From: CAYMYN01 sp964394665
GTDB lineage: Bacteria > Planctomycetota > UBA1135 > GCA-002686595
Assembly (NCBI GenBank): GCA_964394665.1
Contig: CAYMYN010000004.1
Coordinates: forward strand, 186,001-250,000
Reading direction: 5' to 3'
DNA: 64,000 nucleotides
A model generated the notes under the pieces. That model did not search any database. It saw only the letters and a program-made list of their open reading frames with translations, and was not told where the DNA came from. A program made the position numbers and the translations under genes. Each line of letters begins with the position of its first letter. Positions within the stretch are counted from its first letter, which is position 1. Shown piece after piece: positions 16,046-23,351 of the stretch.

Positions 16046-16672
16046 GTGGCCTACCCCGAACCGCTGGAGGCGCTGATCGAAGCCTTCGAGCGCTTCCCCG
16101 GCATCGGCCGGCGCAGCGCCGAGCGGCTCGCGTTCCACGTCCTGCGTGACCCCGAGGCGCGACGCCTGGCGGCGGCCATCGAACGGGCCGCGGCCGAGAC
16201 CCGGCGCTGCTCGCGCTGCGGCAACGTGGCCCGCCGCGACCCGTGCGAGATCTGCGCCGATCCGGCGCGCGCGGGCGGCGCCCTGTGCGTGGTCGAGGAG
16301 CCGGCGCACGTCGAGGCCATCGAGCGCGCCGGCTGCCACGCCGGCCGCTACCACGTGTTGATGGGCGCGCTCAATCCGGCGGAGGGCACCGAGGAGGGCC
16401 ACCTCGGCGTGGCCGCGCTCGTGCGGCGCGTGCGCGGCGAGGGCGTGGGGGAGGTGATCCTGGCGACCGACCCCGACGCGGAGGGCGAGGCGACCGCGAC
16501 CCTGGTCCTGGAGGCCCTCGAACGGGGGCTCGACCCCATGCCGCTCGTGACGCGCCTGGCCCGCGGGGTGCCCTCGGGCAGCGCCCTCGAGCACCTGCAC
16601 CGCGGGGTCCTCGAGGACGCCTTCGAAGGCCGCCGGGCGGTCGGACGGCGCCGGGGCGGCCCGTCCCGCTGA
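16046..16672 (+). CDS. recR: Recombination mediator protein RecR
   Basis: This 208-residue RecR acts with RecF/RecO to load RecA on gapped DNA. It shows the HhH segment FERFPGIGRRSAERLAFHVL, the zinc finger C55, C58, C67, C70 (CSRCGN and CEIC), a Toprim domain (LCVVEEPAHVEAIE and ILATDPDAEGEATA) and the C-terminal VTRLARGVPSGSALEHL. Start is a GTG at 16046. It completes the dnaX-ybaB-recR unit. The C-terminus has about ten extra basic residues. Confidence 0.96.
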   Translation: MAYPEPLEALIEAFERFPGIGRRSAERLAFHVLRDPEARRLAAAIERAAAETRRCSRCGNVARRDPCEICADPARAGGALCVVEEPAHVEAIERAGCHAGRYHVLMGALNPAEGTEEGHLGVAALVRRVRGEGVGEVILATDPDAEGEATATLVLEALERGLDPMPLVTRLARGVPSGSALEHLHRGVLEDAFEGRRAVGRRRGGPSR

Positions 16673-16763
16673 CGGAGCCCGCTGGCCCGCACCGGGCTCG
16701 CGCGGCCGACGAACCTCAACCCCTCGGCCCCCGGCCGCCGATGGCAACCCCGCGAGCAGCGGG

Positions 16764-18119
16764 ATGGCCGAACGGGGCATGCGACAGGGGCTGGAGTGGC
16801 GGACGCAGCAGGAGCTGCGCCTCGAGGCGCGCATGCTCCAGTCGACGACGATCCTGCAGCTCCCGGCGCACGAGCTCGGCGCCTGGTTGCTCGAGGCCTC
16901 CGCGGGCAACGAAGCGTTGCTCGTCGAGCCGCCGAGCGGGGCCGAGCTCGAGGCGCCCCACGTCCGTCGGGGGGCCTCGGCCCGCGAGGCGAGCGCGCGC
17001 CACGACGAGATGCTCCAGAACCACCCCGACGCGGGGCCCAGCCTGGCGGAGCTGCTCGAGGAACAGCTCACTTGGAGGAGCCTCGGACCGCTGGGCGAGC
17101 GCTGGGCGCGACTCGTGGTGCGCGCCCTGGACGCGAACGGCTGGCTCTCGAGCAGCGACGGGGAGCTGTTGGCGTTGGCCGAGCGCGAGGGGCTCGAGCC
17201 GGACCTCGGTGAGCTCGCGCGGGCGATCTCGCTCGTGCAAGGGCTCGAGCCGCGCGGCGTCGGCGGGCGTGGACCGCTCGAGTGCCTGTTGCTGCAGCTC
17301 GACCCCGCCGAGTCCGACTACGGCCTGCTCTGCCGCCTGCTCGAGGAGTTCCTGGACGAGCTGGCCCACAACCGCGGTCCGCGGGTCGCGCGCCAACTGG
17401 GCATCGGCGTCGGGGAACTCGAGCGGCTGATCGCGCGCCTGGGCGAGCTCGATCCGCGGCCGGCGGCGGGGCTGGGCGTGCCCGATCCGCCGCCCCTCGT
17501 GCCCGACGTGGTCGTCGGGCGGGACGATGCCGGCGAGTGGACCGTTTCGGCCTGCGGGGTGGCCCTGCCCGACGTGCGCCTCGACGCGCAGGTCGAACGC
17601 TGGGCGCGCGACCCCGGCCAGGATCGGGCGGTCCGGGAGCACCTCGCACGGCGCGTCGATCAAGCCCAGGCGATCGTCGAGGCCCTCCGCCAGCGGCGCG
17701 AGACCCTGCTCGCGGTCGCCAGCGCCGCCCTGCGTCACCAACGCGAGTACCTCGAGCGGGGGCCCGGCCATCTGCGGCCCCTGCGCATGGGGGCGGTGGC
17801 GGACGAGCTCGGACTGCACAAGAGCACGGTCAGCCGCGCCGCGGCGGGCAAGTGCGTGCAGACGCCCCACGGCATCCTGCCCCTGCGCGAGCTGTTCCAG
17901 GCTCCGGCCGGTGAGGAGTCGAACGGCGCCCGCGACGGGGTGCGCGAGGCCCTGCGCGGGCTCTTCGCGGCCGAGGACCCGCGCCATCCGCTCTCCGACG
18001 ACGAGGCGGTCCTGGCCCTCGGGCGCCAGGGGCTGCGGGTCGCCCGCCGAACCGTGGCCAAGTACCGTGTCGAGCTCGGGATCCAGAGCTCGTATCGGCG
18101 CCGACGCCACGCCGGCTGA
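16764..18119 (+). CDS. rpoN: RNA polymerase sigma-54 factor
   Basis: This 451-residue protein has the glutamine/leucine-rich activator-interacting region I (RQGLEWRTQQELRLEARMLQSTTILQLP), the core-binding region, and the helix-turn-helix VADELGLHKSTVSRAAAGKCVQTPHGILPL. It ends with the RpoN box ARRTVAKYRVELGI recognising the -24 element. Sigma-54 transcription needs AAA+ enhancer-binding activators; none is encoded in this window. The nearby PTS-type genes (ptsN-like, HPr) recall the rpoN-ptsN linkage of proteobacteria. ATG at 16764 is used. Confidence 0.95.
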   Translation: MAERGMRQGLEWRTQQELRLEARMLQSTTILQLPAHELGAWLLEASAGNEALLVEPPSGAELEAPHVRRGASAREASARHDEMLQNHPDAGPSLAELLEEQLTWRSLGPLGERWARLVVRALDANGWLSSSDGELLALAEREGLEPDLGELARAISLVQGLEPRGVGGRGPLECLLLQLDPAESDYGLLCRLLEEFLDELAHNRGPRVARQLGIGVGELERLIARLGELDPRPAAGLGVPDPPPLVPDVVVGRDDAGEWTVSACGVALPDVRLDAQVERWARDPGQDRAVREHLARRVDQAQAIVEALRQRRETLLAVASAALRHQREYLERGPGHLRPLRMGAVADELGLHKSTVSRAAAGKCVQTPHGILPLRELFQAPAGEESNGARDGVREALRGLFAAEDPRHPLSDDEAVLALGRQGLRVARRTVAKYRVELGIQSSYRRRRHAG

Positions 18120-18127
18120 CCCGCCTG

Positions 18128-18157
18128 CTGACGGGTCCGGCGCCCGGGGCGTACCCT
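18128..18157 (+). promoter_or_regulatory. Promoter-like elements of truA (leaderless)
   Basis: CTGACG (18128-18133) and TACCCT (18152-18157) are 18 bases apart. The -10 hexamer is 7 bases before the truA ATG, so the transcript would begin at the start codon. Assigned by eye. Confidence 0.45.
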
Positions 18158-18164
18158 GCGCGGG

Positions 18165-18962
18165 ATGCGGAACGTGCGCCTGCAGGTCGCCTACGATGGT
18201 TCGCGCTTCTTCGGCTGGCAGCGCCAGGACGGCTTCCCGACCGTCCAGGAGGCGCTCGAGGAGGCCGTGCTGGCCGCGACCGGCGAGCGCGTGACCGTCC
18301 ACGGCGCGAGTCGCACCGACACCGGCGTGCACGCCCTGGGTCAGGTCGCGAGCTTCCACGTCGACACGCGCCTGGACGACGAGCGCCTGCACCACGCACT
18401 CAACGCCAACCTGCCGCCCGCGGCGCGTGTCCGACGTCTCGAGACCTGCCGCGACGACTTCCATCCGCGCTTCGAGGCGCGCAGCAAGCGCTACCTCTAC
18501 GTCACCTTCACGACGCGCTTCCGGCCGCCGTTCGCGCACGAGTACGCGCACTGGACGCCCTACGCCCTCGATCGGGAGGCCATGCGCCGCGCCGCGCGAG
18601 CGATGGTCGGCGAGCACGACTTCCGCGCCTTCTCGAGCAGCGGCTCGCGGCGGCGCTCGAGCGTGCGTCGCCTGCTCGACGTGCGGCTCGTCCTGCGCCG
18701 CGAACGCGTGGCGTTCGTCTTCCACGGCCGGGGCTTCCTGTACAACATGGCCCGCATCCTCGCCGGCACGTTGTTGGACGTCGGGCGCGGGCGGCTGGAG
18801 GAATCCTGCGTGCCCCGCGCCCTGGCGGAGGGAGATCGGCGCTGGGTCGGGCCGACGGCCCCGGCCGCCGGGCTCTACCTCCTGGCCGTGCGCTACGCGG
18901 AGCCGGTGTTCCCAGGCCCCGCTCGGAGCGCGCGCGGAGGGCCGGGGGTCTTCCGGGCTTGA
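18165..18962 (+). CDS. truA: tRNA pseudouridine(38-40) synthase
   Basis: This 265-residue TruA makes pseudouridine at positions 38-40 of the anticodon arm. It begins RLQVAYDGSRFFGWQRQ, and the catalytic aspartate lies in GASRTDTGVHALGQVA (residues about 47-62). Further family blocks are ARSKRYLYV, VGEHDFRAFSS and VFHGRGFLYNMARILAGTLLDVGRGR. The last 20 residues are a low-complexity tail. It lies between rpoN and the PTS genes. Confidence 0.95.
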   Translation: MRNVRLQVAYDGSRFFGWQRQDGFPTVQEALEEAVLAATGERVTVHGASRTDTGVHALGQVASFHVDTRLDDERLHHALNANLPPAARVRRLETCRDDFHPRFEARSKRYLYVTFTTRFRPPFAHEYAHWTPYALDREAMRRAARAMVGEHDFRAFSSSGSRRRSSVRRLLDVRLVLRRERVAFVFHGRGFLYNMARILAGTLLDVGRGRLEESCVPRALAEGDRRWVGPTAPAAGLYLLAVRYAEPVFPGPARSARGGPGVFRA

Positions 18963-19122
18963 CGGGCGTTCATGGGCACCGCGGACAGGGGCGGTCGGCG
19001 GAGACGGGGCGCGGGGGCCCGAGGATCCGGGCCCGGGCGTGTGCTACGCTCTGCCGCCCAAGGCGCGGCCCACCGGCTACCCCCCTTCCCGTCGGTGCGT
19101 CCCGCCCCTTTCCGGCAAGGCG

Positions 19123-19605
19123 ATGACGTTCTGGAAACTGTTCAAGGCAAGTAGCTGCAGCAACGACCTCGAGGCGCGGAGCAAGCCCGAGGCCCTGCGG
19201 GAGATCGTCGACAACCTGGTGCGGGCCAAGGCCCTGGACCCGGACCTGGCGCAGGCGGCCCTGACCGCCCTGCACGCCCGCGAGGAGGTCGCCTCGACCG
19301 GCGTCGGCATGAACGTGGCCATCCCCCACGTCAAGCTCGAGGGGCTGGATCGGGTCGCTTGCAGCCTGTCGGTGCACCGTGAGGGCCTGGAGTGGGCGGC
19401 GGTGGACGGCGCGCTGGTGCAGGTCGTGTTCACCGTGCTCCGGCCGGCGAGGGCGGGCGATCACCACGACCCGGGCCGGCACCTCGAGATGATGACCTGG
19501 ATCGCCAAGCTGGGCCGCGATCATGACTTCCGCAGCTTCGCGCTGCAGGCCAAGACGCGCACCGACCTGGTCGAGCTCCTCAAGGAGAAGTCGGCCGTTC
19601 GATGA
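19123..19605 (+). CDS. ptsN: PTS EIIA (PtsN-like) regulatory domain protein
   Basis: A 160-residue stand-alone EIIA of the fructose/nitrogen type. It has the helical start, STGVGMNVAIPHVKLEGLDRV with phospho-accepting H69, AAVDGALVQVVFTVLRPA, and the C-terminal FRSFALQAKTRTDLVELLKE. Without EIIB/EIIC partners nearby it is likely regulatory, receiving phosphate from the HPr encoded directly downstream (ATGA overlap). Sigma-54 is encoded 1 kb upstream. The in-frame open region upstream of the ATG is shadow of truA. Confidence 0.85.
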   Translation: MTFWKLFKASSCSNDLEARSKPEALREIVDNLVRAKALDPDLAQAALTALHAREEVASTGVGMNVAIPHVKLEGLDRVACSLSVHREGLEWAAVDGALVQVVFTVLRPARAGDHHDPGRHLEMMTWIAKLGRDHDFRSFALQAKTRTDLVELLKEKSAVR

Positions 19606-19904
19606 CCGGCGGGCACGCGGGGGGTGAGGTCCTGGAGGCCCGCGGCAGCGCGGTGATCCCCAATCCGGAGGGCATGCACGCCCGCCCGTGCCACGCGCTC
19701 GTCAGCCTCGCGCGCCAGCACGCGAGCGAGCTGCGGGTCGCCTACCAGGGGCGCGAGGTGAGCGGCCACAGCATCCTCGAGCTGATGACCCTGGCCGCCG
19801 CCGCCGGGGCCGAGCTGACGTTCACGGCCCGCGGCCCGGACGCTCCCGCCCTGGTGGAGCGTCTGCTGGCCTTCGTGCGTTCGGGCTTCACCTCGCCCTC
19901 CTGA
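19602..19904 (+). CDS. ptsH: HPr-family phosphocarrier protein
   Basis: A 100-residue HPr-like protein. Active-site H26 lies in NPEGMHARPCHALVSLA and the regulatory-serine position is S57 in SGHSILELMTLAAAAG. Compared with E. coli HPr it has about ten extra N-terminal residues. It overlaps the EIIA gene by ATGA, so donor and acceptor are probably made together. No EI or HPr kinase gene is in the window. Confidence 0.9.
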   Translation: MTGGHAGGEVLEARGSAVIPNPEGMHARPCHALVSLARQHASELRVAYQGREVSGHSILELMTLAAAAGAELTFTARGPDAPALVERLLAFVRSGFTSPS

Positions 19905-19967
19905 GGCTGCCGCGGCGCCGGCCGGGCGGGGTCTCGGCTCCCACGCGCCCCGCGCCCGCGCCGTCCC

Positions 19968-19989
19968 ACCCGCGCCTGGGGCGGGTTTT
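19968..19989 (+). terminator. Intrinsic terminator after the HPr gene
   Basis: ACCCGC (19968-19973) and GCGGGT (19981-19986) form a 6-bp stem with a 7-base loop, followed by TTT. It is 64 bases after the HPr stop and separates the PTS genes from pilM. Confidence 0.55.
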
Positions 19990-20115
19990 CGGGCGGCCCC
20001 TAAACCCCCGGCCTGGATCCGTCCGAAGGGGGGCCAGAACGGCTCGGGATCCCTCGGCCCCCCCCAAACCGGGTGGGGCGCCCGGGCCGTCGGACCCCTC
20101 ACAGGGGGAGGACGG

Positions 20116-21177
20116 GTGGCGTTGTTGCGGAAGTCCAAGAGCCTGGTCGGACTGGACCTGGGCAGTTCCGTCGTGAAGGCGGTCGAGATCACCCTCGAGG
20201 GGCCGGAACCCGTCGTGACGGGCTTTGCGCGGGCCGAGATCCCGCCCGGCGGCAGTCAGGCCGAGGCGGTCGAGGCCCTCTGGCGGGACGGGAAGTTCCG
20301 CACCAAGCGCGTGGTGACCTCGGTCGCCGGCCAGTCCGTGGTGGTGCGCTACATCCCGATGCCCAAGATGTCGGAGAACGAGCTGCGCCAGGCGATTCGC
20401 TTCGAGTCGGACAAGTACCTGCCCTTCGACCTGGACGAGGTCAGCCTCGACTTCCAGGTGCTCGAGCAGGGCGGTCAGAACTCGCAGGGTGACGGCGGCA
20501 AGCCCGAGGGCAACATGATGGTGCTCCTCGCGGCCTGCAAGCGCGAGGCGATCGAGAAACGCCTGACCGCGATCGTCGGCCAGGGGCTCCTGCCCGTGGC
20601 GGTCGACGTCGACCTCTTCGCGCTGGCCAACGCCTGGGAACTGTGCGACCTGCCGCGCACCGCGGAGGACTCGGGCGACGTGACCGCGCTGGCGCTGGTC
20701 GACATCGGCGCCGTGCGCACCTCGATCAACGTGTTGTGCAACGGCGAGACCTGCTTCAGCCGCGAGATCAACATCGGCGGGTCGGACATGACCCAGGCCG
20801 TGGCCCGGCGCCTGGGCGTCGAGCCCTTCGAGGCGGAGGCGATCAAGCGCGCCAGCGACAGCCACGAGCCCGAGGTCAACAGCGCCATCGCGCCGGTCCT
20901 CGAGGACCTCGTCAGCGAGATCTCGCTCTCCCTGGACTACGTCGAGCACCACTCCGGCGTGCGCGTCGACGAGATCCTGCTCTCGGGGGGCGGCACGCTG
21001 GCGCCCGGTGCGGCGAGTTACATCGAGCAGGCCACGGCGCGCCGCGCGCGCACCTGGAACCCGCTCGAAGGCATGCGCGTCGACGCCTCCCGCGTCGACG
21101 TGGAGGAACTGGAGGCCTGGGCGCCGACGCTCGCCGTCGCCGTCGGCCTGGCATCGCGCGTCAGGAATGCGTCATGA
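20116..21177 (+). CDS. pilM: Type IV pilus assembly protein PilM
   Basis: This 353-residue actin-fold ATPase-like protein is the cytoplasmic member of the PilMNO alignment complex. It has the phosphate-1 motif LVGLDLGSSVVKAVE (about residues 8-22), the PilM segment YIPMPKMSENELRQAIRFESDKYLPF, phosphate-2 LALVDIGAVRTSINV and the adenosine motif ILLSGGGTLAPGAASYIE. Start is a GTG preceded by AGGGGGAGGA. Its stop precedes the pilN ATG with overlap, and pilN, pilO-like and secretin genes follow. Confidence 0.94.
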   Translation: MALLRKSKSLVGLDLGSSVVKAVEITLEGPEPVVTGFARAEIPPGGSQAEAVEALWRDGKFRTKRVVTSVAGQSVVVRYIPMPKMSENELRQAIRFESDKYLPFDLDEVSLDFQVLEQGGQNSQGDGGKPEGNMMVLLAACKREAIEKRLTAIVGQGLLPVAVDVDLFALANAWELCDLPRTAEDSGDVTALALVDIGAVRTSINVLCNGETCFSREINIGGSDMTQAVARRLGVEPFEAEAIKRASDSHEPEVNSAIAPVLEDLVSEISLSLDYVEHHSGVRVDEILLSGGGTLAPGAASYIEQATARRARTWNPLEGMRVDASRVDVEELEAWAPTLAVAVGLASRVRNAS

Positions 21178-21821
21178 TTCGGATCAACCTGCTCCCCGAG
21201 GAGTACCGTCGCAAGGCGCGCACTCCGCTGAAGTTGATGGTGGGGGTCTCGCTGGCCGTCGCCGTCAACACTTCGCTCCTGGCCTACTGGGCCTGGACGG
21301 CCTTCGGCGTGGCCGCCGGCATCGATAGCGAGCGCGGCGTGCTGCAGCTCGAGATCGAGGGCCTCGAACCCCAGGTGGCCTACTACCGCTCGCTCGAGAG
21401 CGAGAGCCGTACGCACAAGACGCGCGAGGAGACCCTCGCCGGGATCACCTCGAGCCGCATCTCCTGGACCGAGAAGCTCGATCAGCTCATCGACGTCGTG
21501 AACCGCGGCGGAGACGGCCAGTCGCACCTGATCTGGCTCTCGGACCTGACTGTGGCCCAGGAGGCCCCGACCGGGCGTCCCCGCCAGGGCGCGCGGGCCC
21601 ACGCCGGCACCGTGCGCGGCGCCGGCTTCTCCGGTTCGCGCGAGTTCGCCCAGGTGGCGAACTTCCTCGAGGACCTGGAGCGCTCGCCCTTCATCCGCGA
21701 CTTCTTCCCGCCCGCGCCGCCCGAAGGCTCCGAGTCGATGCGCGACGAGACCCTCGATCCCAGCACCGTCTGGTCCTTCCCCTTGGCCCTCGAGCTCAAG
21801 CTGCCGGAGGATCGCCGATGA
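21174..21821 (+). CDS. pilN: Type IV pilus inner-membrane protein PilN
   Basis: The 215-residue protein starts MIRINLLPEEYRRK, the conserved PilN cytoplasmic motif (INLLP) that binds PilM. One transmembrane segment (LMVGVSLAVAVNTSLLAYWAW, about residues 19-39), a coiled-coil stretch and a periplasmic ferredoxin-like domain follow. It overlaps pilM by ATGA and the next gene by ATGA, supporting one translational unit. Confidence 0.9.
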   Translation: MIRINLLPEEYRRKARTPLKLMVGVSLAVAVNTSLLAYWAWTAFGVAAGIDSERGVLQLEIEGLEPQVAYYRSLESESRTHKTREETLAGITSSRISWTEKLDQLIDVVNRGGDGQSHLIWLSDLTVAQEAPTGRPRQGARAHAGTVRGAGFSGSREFAQVANFLEDLERSPFIRDFFPPAPPEGSESMRDETLDPSTVWSFPLALELKLPEDRR

Positions 21822-23221
21822 ACCTCAAACGTTGGTGGTTGGGCATCGCGGGCGGCGGCAGCCTGCTGGCCGCGGGCCTGGGAACCCTGATCTACTTCGA
21901 GCACCAGGACATCGAGGCGTCCCGCGAGGAGGTCGCGCAGACGCGCACGAAGATCGACGCGCACCGCAAGCTCATCCAGGGCACCGCCAGCCTCGAGCGC
22001 GAGGTGATCGTCCTGCGGGAGATGTCCGAGGTCATCAAGGGCATCCTCCCGGACAACGAGGACATCTACAACCTCAGCCGGACGTTCCAGCACTTCTCGG
22101 ACGAGGCGGGGACGCGCATCCGGGGCGTGCGGCAGGCCCAGGCCCGTGGGCGGGCCGCCAAACAACAGTCGGCCTTCGAGGAGGTGGCGTACACCCTCAC
22201 CGTGGAGGCCGACGCCTACCAGTTCCTCGACTTCCTGGACCGCCTCGAGAGCCACGAGCGCTTCATGCGTGTCCCGAAGTTCAAGATCGCCTCGGCGCCG
22301 CGCGACCAAGTCGAGAAGGACGGCTACGCCTCGCACAAGATCTCGCTCGACGTCGAGACCTTCGTCTACGACTCCGCGTCTCAGTCCAAGCCCGTGGCCA
22401 TCGAGGGCTACGAGCGCAAGCGCGACCTCCTGGCGGGGGAGATCAACCGTCGCCGCCAAGCGCTGAGCGTGCACAAGCACCAGTACCGCGGCGCCCGTGG
22501 ACGGCGTGATCCCTGGGTCGACCCGCGCGTTCCGGTCTCCGAGGACGGGGGCAGCGGCCTCTCCGTCCAGGAGCAGATGGACCTGGTCCAGGAGCTGGCC
22601 GGTCGCACGCAAGCCATGCTGCAGAGCTGGGAAGGCATGCGGGAAGCCCAGAACGTGATCGAGGAGATGATCGCGCGGGCCAGCCTCGAGGAGTCCCTGG
22701 GGGGCATCGAGGAGGACGTGCGCCGGCTGCAGACCGACGGGGCGATCCGCTACGTGCCTTCGCAGCGCCGCCTGCAACTCGAGGTCGTCGACGTCGTCGA
22801 TCGCGTGCGCGGCGAGCTGATCGCGGCCGAGGGCGGCCGCGGACCCTCGCTCGAGAAGCTGCAGCAGGTCCTGGAGGCGATGACCAACCACTTCCGGCGC
22901 GAGGAGTTCGGCCTGATGTTGGAGGCCTACCGTCTGGTCGACGCGCAGCTCGACTACGTCTCCAGCGATCCGGCCCGCAGGCCGATGATCGCGGAGCTGC
23001 GCCGGCTGGCGCGCATCGCCACCGCGGTGCGGGACTTCGAACAGATCGACATCAAGGTCTCCGGGATCGCGATCCAGGACGGGGCCTCCTCGGTGGCCCT
23101 GATCAATGGCCGCGCGCTCTCGCCCGGCGATCTGCTCGGGAACGAGCTGCTCGTGCACGAGATCACCCGTGACGAGATCCAGTTCGTGTTCCGCGGGATC
23201 ATCCTGGGCCATCGATTCTGA
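21818..23221 (+). CDS. pilO: PilO-like protein with C-terminal PilP-like domain
   Basis: This 467-residue protein is far longer than PilO (about 200). The N-terminus has one transmembrane helix (about 8-28), coiled coil and a PilO-type periplasmic domain (to about 190, with ADAYQFLDFLDRLESHERFM). A long helical region (about 240-405) follows. The last 56 residues, from SGIAIQDGASSVALINGRAL through GDLLGNELLVHEITRDEIQFVFRG, look like the PilP/GspC homology-region fold (a GI...ALING...GD...V..I..D.V.F pattern). This suggests a PilO-PilP fusion, with PilP being the normal link to the secretin encoded next. The domain call is by eye. Confidence 0.75.
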   Translation: MNLKRWWLGIAGGGSLLAAGLGTLIYFEHQDIEASREEVAQTRTKIDAHRKLIQGTASLEREVIVLREMSEVIKGILPDNEDIYNLSRTFQHFSDEAGTRIRGVRQAQARGRAAKQQSAFEEVAYTLTVEADAYQFLDFLDRLESHERFMRVPKFKIASAPRDQVEKDGYASHKISLDVETFVYDSASQSKPVAIEGYERKRDLLAGEINRRRQALSVHKHQYRGARGRRDPWVDPRVPVSEDGGSGLSVQEQMDLVQELAGRTQAMLQSWEGMREAQNVIEEMIARASLEESLGGIEEDVRRLQTDGAIRYVPSQRRLQLEVVDVVDRVRGELIAAEGGRGPSLEKLQQVLEAMTNHFRREEFGLMLEAYRLVDAQLDYVSSDPARRPMIAELRRLARIATAVRDFEQIDIKVSGIAIQDGASSVALINGRALSPGDLLGNELLVHEITRDEIQFVFRGIILGHRF

Positions 23222-23306
23222 GGCTCCCAGCAACCGATAACCACCGGGCCCGGTCGAGCGTGGCCGTCGGCGTCGTTCGACGCCGCGAACCGCGCGCCGG
23301 GCTCAG

Positions 23307-23327
23307 GGCACGAGGCACGAGGCACGA
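23307..23327 (+). repeat. Three tandem GGCACGA heptamers before the secretin gene
   Basis: GGCACGA occurs at 23307-23313, 23314-23320 and 23321-23327, directly followed by GAGGAACGG, 24 bases before the secretin ATG. A short tandem repeat beside a ribosome-binding site could vary in copy number. Confidence 0.8.
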
Positions 23328-23351
23328 GAGGAACGGGTCGGAAACCCCCAC

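Noticed and set aside
18427..19122. Long N-terminal extension of the EIIA protein
   Set aside because: It overlaps truA in another frame. The EIIA domain starts cleanly at the ATG at 19123.
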